Of a DNA stretch of 64,000 bases, positions 8,734-17,628 are shown piece after piece. Position numbers and translations under genes: made by a program. The notes beneath the pieces are model-generated. The model had not been told where the DNA came from. It was given only the letters and a program-made list of their open reading frames with translations, and searched no databases. The first letter of the stretch is position 1; each line of letters starts with the position of its first letter. The stretch is from an uncultured Dialister sp. (GTDB lineage: Bacteria > Bacillota > Negativicutes > Veillonellales > Dialisteraceae). The stretch covers positions 75,533 through 139,532 of the forward strand of contig CAKPUX010000001.1 of the NCBI GenBank assembly GCA_934193095.1, given 5' to 3'.

Positions 8734-9306
8734 CTATTTCTTCTTTTTGGGGTTGAACGCATTCATCGCGTGATCGACACCGTGCGCCAAGGCGTCCTCG
8801 ATGGAGTCAGCGGTATGAATCTTCGCCGCCTCGATAAGCTCGATATCTTCCCCGTAAGGGCGCTGCAGGACATGCTCGATGACGGTGTGCCCGTCCTTTG
8901 GATGGCCCACACCGATGCGGAAGCGATTGAACGCCTCACTCCCGAGACAAGCAATGAGGGACTTGATCCCATTATGCCCGCCTGCCGATCCCTTTTTACG
9001 AATGCGTGTCTTTCCCGGCGGCAAGTCAAGATCATCGCAGATGATGAAAATATCATCCAGATCCACCTTGTAGTACTTGGCGATCGCGCCGACCGCTTCG
9101 CCGGAAAGGTTCATATACGTCAGCGGCTTCACAAGAAGGACCTTCTCTCCGCCCACGATGACAGTGGCAATGTCGGCTTTCATGTCCTTCTTCCAGCTGG
9201 CGACCTTCCAGCGATCCGCCAGAATGTCGATCACATCGAAGCCCATGTTATGCCGCGTATGCTCATATTCCTTTCCCGAATTTCCCAGACCTGCAATGAT
9301 CTTCAT
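8734..9306 (-). CDS. pth: Peptidyl-tRNA hydrolase
   Basis: Pth recycles peptidyl-tRNAs released from ribosomes. The 190-residue protein has the family signature GLGNSGKEYEHTRHNMGF, with the catalytic His in TRHN. The residue after GLGN is serine where almost all family members have proline. LTYMNLSGEAV and GSAGGHNGIKS follow as expected. Its ATG shares one base with the prs stop codon (TAATG), which implies coupled translation. A hairpin terminator follows. Confidence 0.95.
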   Translation of the reverse strand: MKIIAGLGNSGKEYEHTRHNMGFDVIDILADRWKVASWKKDMKADIATVIVGGEKVLLVKPLTYMNLSGEAVGAIAKYYKVDLDDIFIICDDLDLPPGKTRIRKKGSAGGHNGIKSLIACLGSEAFNRFRIGVGHPKDGHTVIEHVLQRPYGEDIELIEAAKIHTADSIEDALAHGVDHAMNAFNPKKKK

Positions 9307-10268
9307 TATTTATCAAAGAGGGAGCTGACGGAAGCGTCGTGGAAGATACGGAGGATGGCTTCGCCAAGAAGCGGAGCAATGGAAAGCTGGGTCAGCTTGC
9401 TGCCAAGGCCTTCCACTTTTTCTTTTTCAACCGGCAGAGAATTGGTGACGATGAGTTCCTTGATATTGGATTTACTGATTCTTTCCGTAGCCGGATCGGT
9501 CAGTACCGGATGGCAGACAGCTGCATAGACATCTCTTGCACCGGCTTCTGCAAGGGCTTTGGCCCCTTCACAGAGAGAGCCTGCGGTATCTACGATATCA
9601 TCGACGACGAAGCAGTTTCTGTCCTTCACATCACCGATAATGTTCATGACCTTGGCTACGCCCGGTTCCGGACGACGTTTTTCAATGATGGCGATCGGAG
9701 CACCGACACGGTCAGCCAGTTCTCTTGCACGGGTAACGCCGCCGAGGTCCGGAGAAACGATGGTGAGGTTTTCCAGGTTCTTGGATTTTACATAGTCTGC
9801 GAGCAGAGATGCAGACATGAGGTGGTCTACAGGGACATTGAAGAATCCCTGAATCTGTCCTGCGTGCAGATCCATGGTCACTACACGGGTCGCACCGGCT
9901 GCCGACATCAGGTCAGCGACCAGCTTGGAGGAAATCGGTTCACGGCCGCGAGTCTTGCGGTCCTGACGTGCATAGCCATAGTAAGGTACTACACAGGTGA
10001 TATGACGGGCAGATGCTCTCTTCAGTGCGTCAATCATGATGAGCATTTCCATCAGATTGTCATTAACCGGTGCACCGGTCGGCTGAATGATGAAGCAGTC
10101 TTTGCCGCGGACACTTTCATTGATCATCACCTGAATTTCACCATTGTTGAATTTGCCGCAGATGGCTTTTCCAAGCGGAACTCCGATGTAGTCGGAAATT
10201 TCCTTTGCCAGTGCGGGGTGAGAATTCCCTGTAAAAATTTTCAATTTAGAAGTGTCTTCCATGTCCAT
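9306..10268 (-). CDS. prs: Ribose-phosphate pyrophosphokinase
   Basis: The enzyme makes PRPP from ribose-5-phosphate and ATP for nucleotide, His and Trp synthesis. The protein has 320 residues and begins LKIFTGNSHPALAKEI. The pyrophosphate loop (VVSPDLGGVTRAR), the catalytic flexible loop (EKRRPEPG) and the PRPP-binding motif VVDDIVDTAGSL are all present. The ATG at 10268 has GAGAGG seven bases upstream. The longer frame to 10361 has no support. It forms a tight pair with pth. Confidence 0.96.
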   Translation of the reverse strand: MDMEDTSKLKIFTGNSHPALAKEISDYIGVPLGKAICGKFNNGEIQVMINESVRGKDCFIIQPTGAPVNDNLMEMLIMIDALKRASARHITCVVPYYGYARQDRKTRGREPISSKLVADLMSAAGATRVVTMDLHAGQIQGFFNVPVDHLMSASLLADYVKSKNLENLTIVSPDLGGVTRARELADRVGAPIAIIEKRRPEPGVAKVMNIIGDVKDRNCFVVDDIVDTAGSLCEGAKALAEAGARDVYAAVCHPVLTDPATERISKSNIKELIVTNSLPVEKEKVEGLGSKLTQLSIAPLLGEAILRIFHDASVSSLFDK

Positions 10269-10372
10269 TTTGCTGCCTCTCCCTTTCCTTTCATTTCTTT
10301 GAAAGTTGTAAAATGTATTTTCTGCCGTCGGAGCGTCACTCCCTTTTGCCCCGGCAGGCATATTGCTTCTAT

Positions 10373-10401
10373 ATTATACCAATCCTTTGCAAAAATGCCA
10401 A
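10373..10401 (-). promoter_or_regulatory. Putative prs promoter
   Basis: On the minus strand TTGGCA (10401-10396), 17 bases, TATAAT (10378-10373). The -10 is consensus and the spacing ideal. It lies about 105 bases upstream of the prs start. Confidence 0.6.
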
Positions 10402-10462
10402 AAAATCTTTAGGCCGTTTTGTTTTGGTTGTTTGTTATTCGTTGTTGGTTGTTTGGAAATCA

Positions 10463-10538
10463 GGGATAAGTGGCAAGGGATTAGGGATTGGGGATTAGGG
10501 GGGTACAAGTGACTGGCGACTAGTGATTAGTGACTTGA
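10463..10538. repeat. Degenerate period-7 tandem array
   Basis: The tract is built from TAGGGAT-like and TAGTGAC-like heptamers (AGGGATTAGGGATTGGGGAT; then GTGACTGGCGACTAGTGAT). Related tracts occur at 18706, 22145, 25605, 53508, 57273 and 60828 among others. Confidence 0.75.
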
Positions 10539-10703
10539 ATACCACGTTCGGGCATCGCCATTATTTATACTCCGCGGCGCTTCTATATTTTTATGCGCCG
10601 CACCATTCCCTTTGAACCTATAGAACCTGCTGAACCTCTTTCACACGTAATCAAGGGGCGGTACGCCCCAAGGGCTAACCCTGAACCCGTCAACCTGAAC
10701 CCG

Positions 10704-12083
10704 TTAATCCTTATACGTATTCTCGTCGACCCAGCCTTCGATATTTCTCTGCTTCGCTCTCGCGACCGAAAGAGCTTTTGCCGGAACATCCTTTGTGATG
10801 GTGGAGCCGGCGGCAGTGAAGGCTCTCTCTCCGATATGGACAGGAGCGACCAGGTTTGTATTGCATCCGATGAAGGCGTGATCATCAATGGTGCAGCGAT
10901 GCTTGTCCTTCCCGTCAAAATTAACAGTCACTGTACCACATCCGAAATTGACATTCTTGCCCAGATCCGAATCGCCGCAGTAGATGAGATGCGGCAGCTT
11001 CGTGCCATCGCCCACATTGGAATTCTTGACTTCGACGAAATTACCGATCTTCACATGGTCATGCAGTACCGTATTCGGGCGGAGATGGACGAAAGGCCCG
11101 ATCTCGTCATAGCTGCCAATGCTGCATTCATGACCGTACACGCGGTTCAGATGCGTGAAATCACCGCAGTGTACATCGGCCAGCTGGGTATCCGGTCCGA
11201 TCTCGCAGTGCTTGCCGATGACTGTCTTCCCCTGAAGCATAGTCCCCGGCAGCAGCACGGTATCACAGCCGACTTCGACATCCTGCTCGATATAGGTATG
11301 CTCCGGGTCAATGATGCTGACACCGGAAGCCATAAGCTCTTCTGCTTTGCGAAGGCGCAGGATGCGGTCAGCGGCTGCGAGCTGAATGCGGGAATTCACC
11401 CCCATCGTCTCATCGGCATCGTCCGCTGCGACCGGAACGACCTTGAGGCCTTCTTTGATCATGATCCCGAAAACATCCGTCAGATAGTACTCGCCCTGTG
11501 CATTTTTGTTGTCGATCTTTTCGAGTGCATCGAGCAGGGCGCCCACCTGGAAGACATACGTGCCTGTATTGATCTCATGGACGGCGAGCTGTTCCGGCGT
11601 GCCATCCTTCTGTTCTACAATGCATGTCATGTGTCCCGCTTCATCACGGAGCACACGGCCATAGCCGAAAGGATCATCAAGGATCGCGGTCAGCACCGAA
11701 GCAGCCGCGCCCTCCTCCCTGCAGGTCTTTGCCAGATGCGCGATCGTCTCCGCGCGCAGCAGCGGCGTATCCCCGCAGATGACCAGCACATAGCTGTCTC
11801 TGTCTTTTTCAAATTCCGGCACCGCCTGCATAACAGCGTGGCCGGTCCCAAGCTGCTCCTCCTGATGGACAAAGGACACCTCTTGATTTCCAAGATATTC
11901 TCTTACCAGATGTTCCTTGAAGCCGGTGATCACGACCTGATGATCCGAGCCCGCTTCTCGCACGAGGCGGATGACCTGCTCGACCATCGGTACTCCGCAT
12001 ACGCGGTGCAGCACCTTTGGAAATTCAGACTTCATGCGTGTGCCCTGTCCGGCGGCTAAAATAACGGCGGTAAATTCTGCCAT
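10704..12083 (-). CDS. glmU: Bifunctional UDP-GlcNAc pyrophosphorylase / glucosamine-1-phosphate N-acetyltransferase
   Basis: GlmU acetylates glucosamine-1-phosphate and then uridylylates it to UDP-GlcNAc, the precursor for peptidoglycan and lipid A. The 459-residue protein has the nucleotidyltransferase motif LAAGQGTRMKSEFPK at the N-terminus, and GYGRV and NTGTYVF in that domain. A C-terminal left-handed beta-helix acetyltransferase domain follows, with HLRPNTVL and the catalytic histidine region. The ATG at 12083 follows AGGAGG. This is the standard size and order of domains. Confidence 0.96.
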   Translation of the reverse strand: MAEFTAVILAAGQGTRMKSEFPKVLHRVCGVPMVEQVIRLVREAGSDHQVVITGFKEHLVREYLGNQEVSFVHQEEQLGTGHAVMQAVPEFEKDRDSYVLVICGDTPLLRAETIAHLAKTCREEGAAASVLTAILDDPFGYGRVLRDEAGHMTCIVEQKDGTPEQLAVHEINTGTYVFQVGALLDALEKIDNKNAQGEYYLTDVFGIMIKEGLKVVPVAADDADETMGVNSRIQLAAADRILRLRKAEELMASGVSIIDPEHTYIEQDVEVGCDTVLLPGTMLQGKTVIGKHCEIGPDTQLADVHCGDFTHLNRVYGHECSIGSYDEIGPFVHLRPNTVLHDHVKIGNFVEVKNSNVGDGTKLPHLIYCGDSDLGKNVNFGCGTVTVNFDGKDKHRCTIDDHAFIGCNTNLVAPVHIGERAFTAAGSTITKDVPAKALSVARAKQRNIEGWVDENTYKD

Positions 12084-12452
12084 AGTTTCCTCCTATAGAA
12101 ATCCCATTTCATATCAAACGATGGGAGCGGCGTATCCGTTCCCCCTGTTTTTTCAGATAGACAGCAGGCTTTTTATCGAAAACCTGTAAGTTTTATTGTA
12201 GCAAAACAGAGGGTGCATCGCAAGGGAAAAACAGGGATCCGTGCTTTGAAATGGGAAATGTCGGTTTTCTGAAACTGTGCAGGTGGCCTGCTTCCCGTTC
12301 CGTCATGACTTGGCTCCGGATGCTAAGAGCGAAAAAGTCTATCAGCACTTCATTTTTGCCGCCCACGTGGATCCATGAGAACCTGCTTAGCCTTAAACGT
12401 CAAACAAGAAGGGCCATGACAAGATGTCATGGCCCTTCTTACTCAGCTTTTA
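12084..12452. other. Intergenic region eno-glmU
   Basis: The region contains the eno terminator at 12406-12440 and otherwise unremarkable sequence. No convincing coding frame, RNA gene or array was recognised. The glmU promoter should lie here, but no clear hexamer pair stood out. Confidence 0.5.
12406..12440 (-). terminator. Intrinsic terminator of the glycolytic cluster (after eno)
   Basis: AAGAAGGGCCATGACA pairs with TGTCATGGCCCTTCTT around a very small loop, giving a stem of about 16 bp just 13 bases beyond the eno stop codon. Confidence 0.85.
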
Positions 12453-13748
12453 TCAATGAAAGCGTCTCATTTTATGAGTGAGGCTGCCATTGCCGTAGCT
12501 GGAATCTGCATCCAGATCTTCTTCGATACGGAGGAGCTGGTTGTACTTAGCTACACGTTCGCTTCTTGCCGGAGCGCCGGTCTTGATCTGGCCAGCGTTC
12601 AGAGCGACGGCAATGTCTGCGATGGTGGTATCTGCGGTTTCACCAGAGCGGTGGGAAATGACAGCGGTATAGCCTGCGCGCTGTGCCATCTGTACCGCTT
12701 CGAAGGTTTCGGTCAGGGTGCCGATCTGGTTCAGCTTGATCAGAATGGAATTCGCTACGCCCATGTGGATGCCCTTGGAAAGGCGTTTGGTATTGGTGAC
12801 GAAGAGATCATCGCCGACGAGCTGGACTTTGCTGCCGAGGCGGTCGGTCAGTTTCTTCCAGCCTTCCCAGTCTTCTTCGCCGAGTCCGTCTTCAATGGAG
12901 ATGATCGGGTACTGATCGATCAGGTGTTCATAAAAGTCGATCATTTCCTCTGCGGTCTTGGCTGCGTGATCCCCAGCGAGGTGGTAGAGGCCGTCATCTC
13001 CTAAAAGTTCGGAAGCTGCGACATCGGTGGAAAGGACGATGTCCTTGCCTGCGGTGTAGCCGGCTTTTTCGATGGCTTCGCAAATGACTTCCATCGCAGC
13101 TTCATTGGACGGAAGGTCCGGTGCAAAGCCGCCTTCATCACCGATCGCGGTGGAAAGGCCCTTGGCTTTCAGTACATTTTTCAAGGCATGGTAAACTTCC
13201 GCACACATGCGAAGAGCTTCTCTGAAATTCGGTGCGCCGACCGGCATGATCATGCTTTCCTGGATATCGACGTTGTTGTCTGCGTGTGCGCCGCCATTCA
13301 TGATGTTCATCATTGGTACCGGCAGGTTGTGTGCGTTCACGCCACCGAGGTACTGGTACAGCGGAAGGCCGGCAGACTGAGCTGCTGCATGAGCGGCAGC
13401 GAGGGAGACGCCGAGAATCGCATTTGCGCCAAGACGGTTCTTATTTTCGGTGCCGTCGAGGTTGATCAGGATGTGGTCAAGGCCTCTCTGGTCGCTGGCA
13501 TCCCAGCCAAGGACCGCATCAGCGATTTCGCCATTGACGTTGTTCACAGCCTGCAGCACGCCTTTGCCATCATAACGGTCCTTATCGCCGTCACGGAGCT
13601 CAGTGGCTTCGAACATGCCGGTGGATGCGCCAGACGGTACAGCGGCTCTGGCGAAGGTGCCGTCTTCGAGCTGCATATCGACTTCGACAGTCGGGTTTCC
13701 ACGGGAATCCAAAATTTCTCTTGCGTGCAGATCAGTAATTGCTGCCAT
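12453..13748 (-). CDS. eno: Enolase
   Basis: Enolase converts 2-phosphoglycerate to phosphoenolpyruvate. The 431-residue protein contains LDSRGNPTVEVDM, SGASTGMFEATELRDGD, MNIMNGGAHADNNVDIQE, the metal ligands around SIEDGLGEEDW, and the catalytic-lysine/serine-loop region ending ISHRSGETADT. The ATG at 13748 has AAGGAG eight bases upstream. It lies 171 bases after tpiA, with a small repeat between, and ends at a strong terminator. It closes the gap-pgk-tpiA-eno set. A phosphoglycerate mutase gene is not present in the window. Confidence 0.97.
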   Translation of the reverse strand: MAAITDLHAREILDSRGNPTVEVDMQLEDGTFARAAVPSGASTGMFEATELRDGDKDRYDGKGVLQAVNNVNGEIADAVLGWDASDQRGLDHILINLDGTENKNRLGANAILGVSLAAAHAAAQSAGLPLYQYLGGVNAHNLPVPMMNIMNGGAHADNNVDIQESMIMPVGAPNFREALRMCAEVYHALKNVLKAKGLSTAIGDEGGFAPDLPSNEAAMEVICEAIEKAGYTAGKDIVLSTDVAASELLGDDGLYHLAGDHAAKTAEEMIDFYEHLIDQYPIISIEDGLGEEDWEGWKKLTDRLGSKVQLVGDDLFVTNTKRLSKGIHMGVANSILIKLNQIGTLTETFEAVQMAQRAGYTAVISHRSGETADTTIADIAVALNAGQIKTGAPARSERVAKYNQLLRIEEDLDADSSYGNGSLTHKMRRFH

Positions 13749-13919
13749 TGTTCTTACTCCTTTGAATATGTAGTAGCTAGGGATTTGGTTGATCCTCGGA
13801 GGACAGGAATCAGGTTGGCCGGCTTCTCATCATTTTTGACTGGCCCGCCCCTGCCCTTCGGGCATCCCCCCCTTCCATGGGAAGGGGGAGAATATTTGCT
13901 GTGATTTCTTATAAAGCCC
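13749..13919. repeat. Spacer tpiA-eno with GC-rich palindrome
   Basis: CCCCCTTCCATGGGAAGGGGG (about 13868-13889) is a perfect short palindrome preceded by CTTCGGGCA. Similar CTTCGGG...CCTTCC units occur at 54915-54950 and 63110-63145. No gene. Confidence 0.55.
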
Positions 13920-14672
13920 TTATTTCCCAGCCTTTTCATAGATGCTGAGGAAATCCTCGGGTTTGAGGCTTGCGCCGCCGATGAGAGCTCCGTCGATGTC
14001 TTTTTCTTTGAGGAAATCAGCGATATTTTCACTCTTGACGGAACCACCGTAGAGGATGCGGATATCGGAGGCGGCTTTCTTGCCGGCGATGTCCTTCACG
14101 GTCTCGCGGATAAAGGCACAGACAGCTTCCGCATCTTCGGCCGTCGCAGCCGCTCCGGTGCCGATGGCCCAGATGGGTTCATAGGCGATGACCAGAGAGC
14201 CGACATCTTTCTTATTGATGTCAAAAAGCGCGGTACGGATTTCCGAACCGATGCGTTCTTCGGTCTGTCCGTTCTTGCGTTCTTCTGCTGTTTCTCCAAC
14301 GCAGAGGATCGGTGTCATGCCATGTTCCTGAACGGTCTTCACCTTGCGCGCGACAAATTCATCACTTTCTCCCAGAATTTCCCGGCGTTCGGAATGACCG
14401 CAGATGACATAGGTGCAGCCGAGGCCTTTCAGCATGGCGGGGGAGATTTCTCCAGTGAATGCACCCTTCTCTTCCGGGTACACATTCTGCGCGCCCCAGT
14501 GGACAAAGGTGCGGTTCAAAAAGAAATTCGTCAGCGGCAGGTCGGTGAAAGGCGGGCAGATGAGCATTTCCACGCCCTCTTTCTTCTGCAGTTTGAAATG
14601 CTTGAAGAAAGCCTCCGCCTCTTCGACCGTGCAGTTCATTTTCCAGTTTCCTGCGATAAGGATCTGTCTCAC
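13920..14672 (-). CDS. tpiA: Triosephosphate isomerase
   Basis: The enzyme interconverts dihydroxyacetone phosphate and glyceraldehyde-3-phosphate. The protein has 250 residues. It begins RQILIAGNWKMN with the catalytic Lys. CGHSERRE carries the electrophilic His, AYEPIWAIGTG the catalytic Glu, and ILYGGSVK and GGASL bind phosphate. A GTG start at 14672 is chosen because AAGGAG from the end of pgk lies eight bases upstream. The in-frame GTG at 14681 abuts that site. The gene therefore starts about five bases beyond the pgk stop codon. Confidence 0.96.
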   Translation of the reverse strand: MRQILIAGNWKMNCTVEEAEAFFKHFKLQKKEGVEMLICPPFTDLPLTNFFLNRTFVHWGAQNVYPEEKGAFTGEISPAMLKGLGCTYVICGHSERREILGESDEFVARKVKTVQEHGMTPILCVGETAEERKNGQTEERIGSEIRTALFDINKKDVGSLVIAYEPIWAIGTGAAATAEDAEAVCAFIRETVKDIAGKKAASDIRILYGGSVKSENIADFLKEKDIDGALIGGASLKPEDFLSIYEKAGK

Positions 14673-14677
14673 AGGGA

Positions 14678-15865
14678 TCACTCCTTATCCGCCAGGATGG
14701 CTACGCCCGGAAGGACCATGCCTTCGAGCATTTCCAAGGATGCGCCGCCGCCGGTGGAGACATGGGAGAATTTATCTCCGAGCCCCAGCTCATCGACGAC
14801 AGACGCTGATTCACCGCCGCCGATGACGGTGGTCGCATCGAGGTCGGCCATCGCTCTGGCGATGGTGAAGGTACCTTTCGAGAAGGGTTCCATTTCAAAG
14901 ACGCCCATCGGCCCATTCCAGACGACGGTCTTCATCTTCTTCAAAGTTTCCACATAGAGCTCGATGGTCTTTGGTCCGATATCGAGCGCCATCCATGGGT
15001 CCTGGAATTCTTCTTTGGAGAGGACTTTTGTATTCGCATCTTCTGCGAACGCATCGCCTGCCATGAAGTCGACCGGCAGCATGATTTCGCTGCCCATGTC
15101 ACGGGCTTTCTTCATGAGATTTCTGGCAAGGTCGAAACGATCTTTGTCCTGCAGGGATTTGCCCATGTCGTAGCCTTCGGCCGCAACGAAGGTATTCGCC
15201 ATACCGCCGCCGATCAGGATGACATCGGCTTTTTCCATCAGGTTCGCGATGACCTGGATCTTGTCGCTGATCTTCGCGCCGCCGATGATGGCAGCGAATG
15301 GACGCTCCGGCTTTTCGATCACGCCGTCAAGGAAATCGATTTCTTTCTTCAGAAGCAGTCCGGATACCATCGGCATCAGCTTGCCGACACCGGCAATGGA
15401 TGCGTGGCTTCTGTGCGATACACCGAATGCGTCATTGACCGCCAGGTCACAGCCTTCGACCAGGGCTTTTGCAAAGGCCGGATCATTCTTTTCTTCTTCT
15501 TTATGGAAACGAAGGTTTTCAAGGAGCAGGACTTCGCCCGGTGCGAGAGCCGCTTTCTTTTCCTTTGCTTCTTCGCCGATGCAGTCGGAGGCGAATTTCA
15601 CATCCATGTGCAGCAGTTCAGCAAGGCGCTTGGCGACCGGTGCAAGAGACAGATCCGGCTTCACTTCGCCCTTCGGACGGCCCATATGGCTCGCAATAAC
15701 GAGCGCAGCGCCATGATCCAAGAGATAGCGCAGCGTCGGCAGCGTCGCTACGATGCGGCGGTCATCGGTGATATGACCTTCCTTGTCATGCGGCACATTG
15801 TAGTCCACGCGGATATAGATGGTCTTGCCTTCCGGTTTCAAATCATAAATGGTCTGCTTATTCAT
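14678..15865 (-). CDS. pgk: Phosphoglycerate kinase
   Basis: The enzyme transfers phosphate from 1,3-bisphosphoglycerate to ADP. The 395-residue protein begins MNKQTIYDLKPEGKTIYIRVDYNVP, shows SHMGRPKG, LLENLRFH and GGAKISDKI, and ends with a TVIGGGESASVV-type nucleotide site and the STGGGASLEMLEG loop. The start is three bases after the gap stop codon. Its ribosome-binding site (AAAGGA) lies within the last gap codons, so the genes are one transcript. Confidence 0.97.
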   Translation of the reverse strand: MNKQTIYDLKPEGKTIYIRVDYNVPHDKEGHITDDRRIVATLPTLRYLLDHGAALVIASHMGRPKGEVKPDLSLAPVAKRLAELLHMDVKFASDCIGEEAKEKKAALAPGEVLLLENLRFHKEEEKNDPAFAKALVEGCDLAVNDAFGVSHRSHASIAGVGKLMPMVSGLLLKKEIDFLDGVIEKPERPFAAIIGGAKISDKIQVIANLMEKADVILIGGGMANTFVAAEGYDMGKSLQDKDRFDLARNLMKKARDMGSEIMLPVDFMAGDAFAEDANTKVLSKEEFQDPWMALDIGPKTIELYVETLKKMKTVVWNGPMGVFEMEPFSKGTFTIARAMADLDATTVIGGGESASVVDELGLGDKFSHVSTGGGASLEMLEGMVLPGVAILADKE

Positions 15866-15867
15866 TC

Positions 15868-16875
15868 TTACAGTCCTTTCGATGCGACGAATTTAACGAG
15901 GTCGATGATTCTCATGGAGTAGCCCCATTCGTTATCATACCAGGCAATGACTTTGACCAGATTTCCTTCCATGACCATGGTGAGCAGGCTGTCAACGGTG
16001 GAGCTGACATCGGTGGTCTTGAAGTCGGAAGAAACGAGCGGTTCATCAGTGTAGGCGAGGATGCCCTTCAATTCACCTTCTGCCGCCGCTTTAAGTGCTG
16101 CATTGATTTCTTCCTTCGTAGCCGGCTTTTCGATCTCAGCGACGAGGTCGACCAGGGATACATCCGGAGTCGGTACACGAATCGCAAGACCATTCAGCTT
16201 GCCTTTGAGTTCCGGAATGACGATGCCGATGGCTTTGGCTGCGCCCGTAGAAGTCGGGATGATATTTTCCGCTGCCGCTCTGCCGCGTCTGGCATCCTTC
16301 TTGTGTGCCTTTTCCAGAATCGCCTGGTCATTCGTGTAGGAATGAACCGTGGTCATCAGACCGCGGACGATGTGGAATTTTTCATTCAGCACTTTGACCA
16401 CCGGAGCGAGGCAGTTTGTGGTGCAGGAGGCATTGGAAATGATATTGTCCGTTTCCGGATCGTAGGTGTTTTCATTGACGCCCATTACGATGGTCGCATC
16501 ATCATCTTTGCCCGGCGCAGTGATGATGACCTTCTTCACAGTGCCTTTGATGTGCTTGCCGGCACTTTCTTTATCTTTCAGCTTGCCGGTGGATTCGACG
16601 ACGATCTCGACGCCGTACTTGCTCCAGTCCAGATGTTCCGGATCGCGGTCAGAGAAGACATGGACTCTCTTGCCATCAATGATGAGATCATCGCCATCGA
16701 TCTTGACGTCCTTGCCAAGTCGGCCATGGACAGTATCATATTTCAGAAGATACTCTGCAGTTTCCACGCCGCTCGGGTTATTGATAGCGACCACTTCCAG
16801 ATCATCTCTATCCAGAAGTCCGCGGAATACCAGTCTGCCAATTCTGCCAAAACCATTGATACCGATCTTTGTCAT
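15868..16875 (-). CDS. gap: Glyceraldehyde-3-phosphate dehydrogenase (type I)
   Basis: This NAD-dependent glycolytic dehydrogenase has 335 residues. TKIGINGFGRIGRLVFRG is the N-terminal nucleotide-binding motif, NASCTTNCLAPV holds the active-site cysteine, and WYDNEWGYSMR is near the C-terminus. The ATG at 16875 has AGGAGGG eight bases upstream. In-frame codons further upstream (to 17079) encode unrelated residues and are rejected. It is the first gene of the gap-pgk-tpiA-eno cluster and has two promoter candidates upstream. Confidence 0.97.
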   Translation of the reverse strand: MTKIGINGFGRIGRLVFRGLLDRDDLEVVAINNPSGVETAEYLLKYDTVHGRLGKDVKIDGDDLIIDGKRVHVFSDRDPEHLDWSKYGVEIVVESTGKLKDKESAGKHIKGTVKKVIITAPGKDDDATIVMGVNENTYDPETDNIISNASCTTNCLAPVVKVLNEKFHIVRGLMTTVHSYTNDQAILEKAHKKDARRGRAAAENIIPTSTGAAKAIGIVIPELKGKLNGLAIRVPTPDVSLVDLVAEIEKPATKEEINAALKAAAEGELKGILAYTDEPLVSSDFKTTDVSSTVDSLLTMVMEGNLVKVIAWYDNEWGYSMRIIDLVKFVASKGL

Positions 16876-17088
16876 CTTATATACCCTCCTGTAACTGAAC
16901 CTGCTTTTGAAGCAGCTCTTCTGAGGCGCCGCGCAGAGAAACCTCTTCACCGACAGCCTAAAACATGCGGGCTCGATGGGATATCTTCTTTCGAACCGCC
17001 CGCACTGTAAAACCGATACAAAAACCTCCCGCCCGCTTCCATTTCCCTTGCTCCATACAGAAGAAATCGGGCGAAACATTACGACTAC

Positions 17089-17117
17089 AGTATATCACGC
17101 CGGCTTTAATACTACAA
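17089..17117 (-). promoter_or_regulatory. Putative gap promoter, proximal
   Basis: On the minus strand TTGTAG (17117-17112), 17 bases, TATACT (17094-17089). It lies about 215 bases upstream of the gap start, leaving a long leader that could carry regulation. Confidence 0.45.
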
Positions 17118-17141
17118 TATCTCTTGCGAGATTTCTATTTA

Positions 17142-17172
17142 AGTATACCCTTTTAAGTAAAAAGAGTGTCAA
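17142..17172 (-). promoter_or_regulatory. Putative gap promoter, distal
   Basis: On the minus strand a consensus TTGACA (17172-17167) is followed after 19 bases by TATACT (17147-17142). The hexamers are good but the spacing is long, so it is less certain than the -35 suggests. Confidence 0.4.
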
Positions 17173-17628
17173 TTAAATCTCAAAATGCCTGCAGGCACCT
17201 TGTCAGGTTGAGAAGCTGCGGAGCTCATATCCCATCGGCTTTCGCTGATCGCACCGCGATAAGGCTTTATGGTTCGGGGCATGCATCGAAGGCCTCTTCC
17301 GCTGTACTGTCACCGTCAGCGAAGACTGCAACCGGTGCATTTCACTATCCCATTTCCAAGGAAGCCGCCCCGCTTTCCAAACCCGTTCAGCCTGATTTTC
17401 TTCCTTTCTTTCCAAAAACGCATCGACCTTTTCATTTCGATGACTTTTTTGAAAGAATTTACCGTTTCTACATTCCATTGTTAGAAAGAAACGGCTATAA
17501 TATGCATAGACAGAATGAAATACATGAATATGTTAGTTGTGACTGGTGATTCAAACCTATTCCCTGATCACGTCCACGATTCTATTCTTCTTAGATGCAA
17601 TCCGCATTCCCACGAAAGGAGCACTCCT

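Larger units (their letters stand above)
10269..10703. repeat. Intergenic region glmU-prs: heptad array, nonad array, small hairpin
   Basis: No gene is seen. From high to low coordinate it holds: a nonad array and CCTGAACCC units (10610-10703); a GCGGCGC...GCGCCGC hairpin unit (10566-10600); a degenerate period-7 array of TAGGGAT and TAGTGAC units (10463-10538); and the prs promoter. Confidence 0.7.
16876..17628. other. Divergent intergenic region gap / fabK
   Basis: The region separates gap (minus) from fabK (plus). It holds two promoter-like elements for gap (17089-17172) and a TATAAT at 17496-17501 that may serve fabK, though no matching -35 at proper spacing was found. The middle (17180-17460) shows no convincing gene. 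Its small frames are not backed by ribosome-binding sites. Confidence 0.5.

Noticed and set aside
8475..8762. Longer N-terminus of thymidylate kinase
   Set aside because: The in-frame extension overlaps the pth terminator and pth itself and encodes a low-complexity, unrelated peptide.
10269..10703. Small coding frames in the glmU-prs gap
   Set aside because: Their sequence is made of tandem arrays and a hairpin unit; there is no ribosome-binding site or conserved residue pattern.
16876..17628. A tRNA or small RNA between gap and fabK
   Set aside because: No cloverleaf, CCA end or strong isolated hairpin with a T-run was found on either strand.
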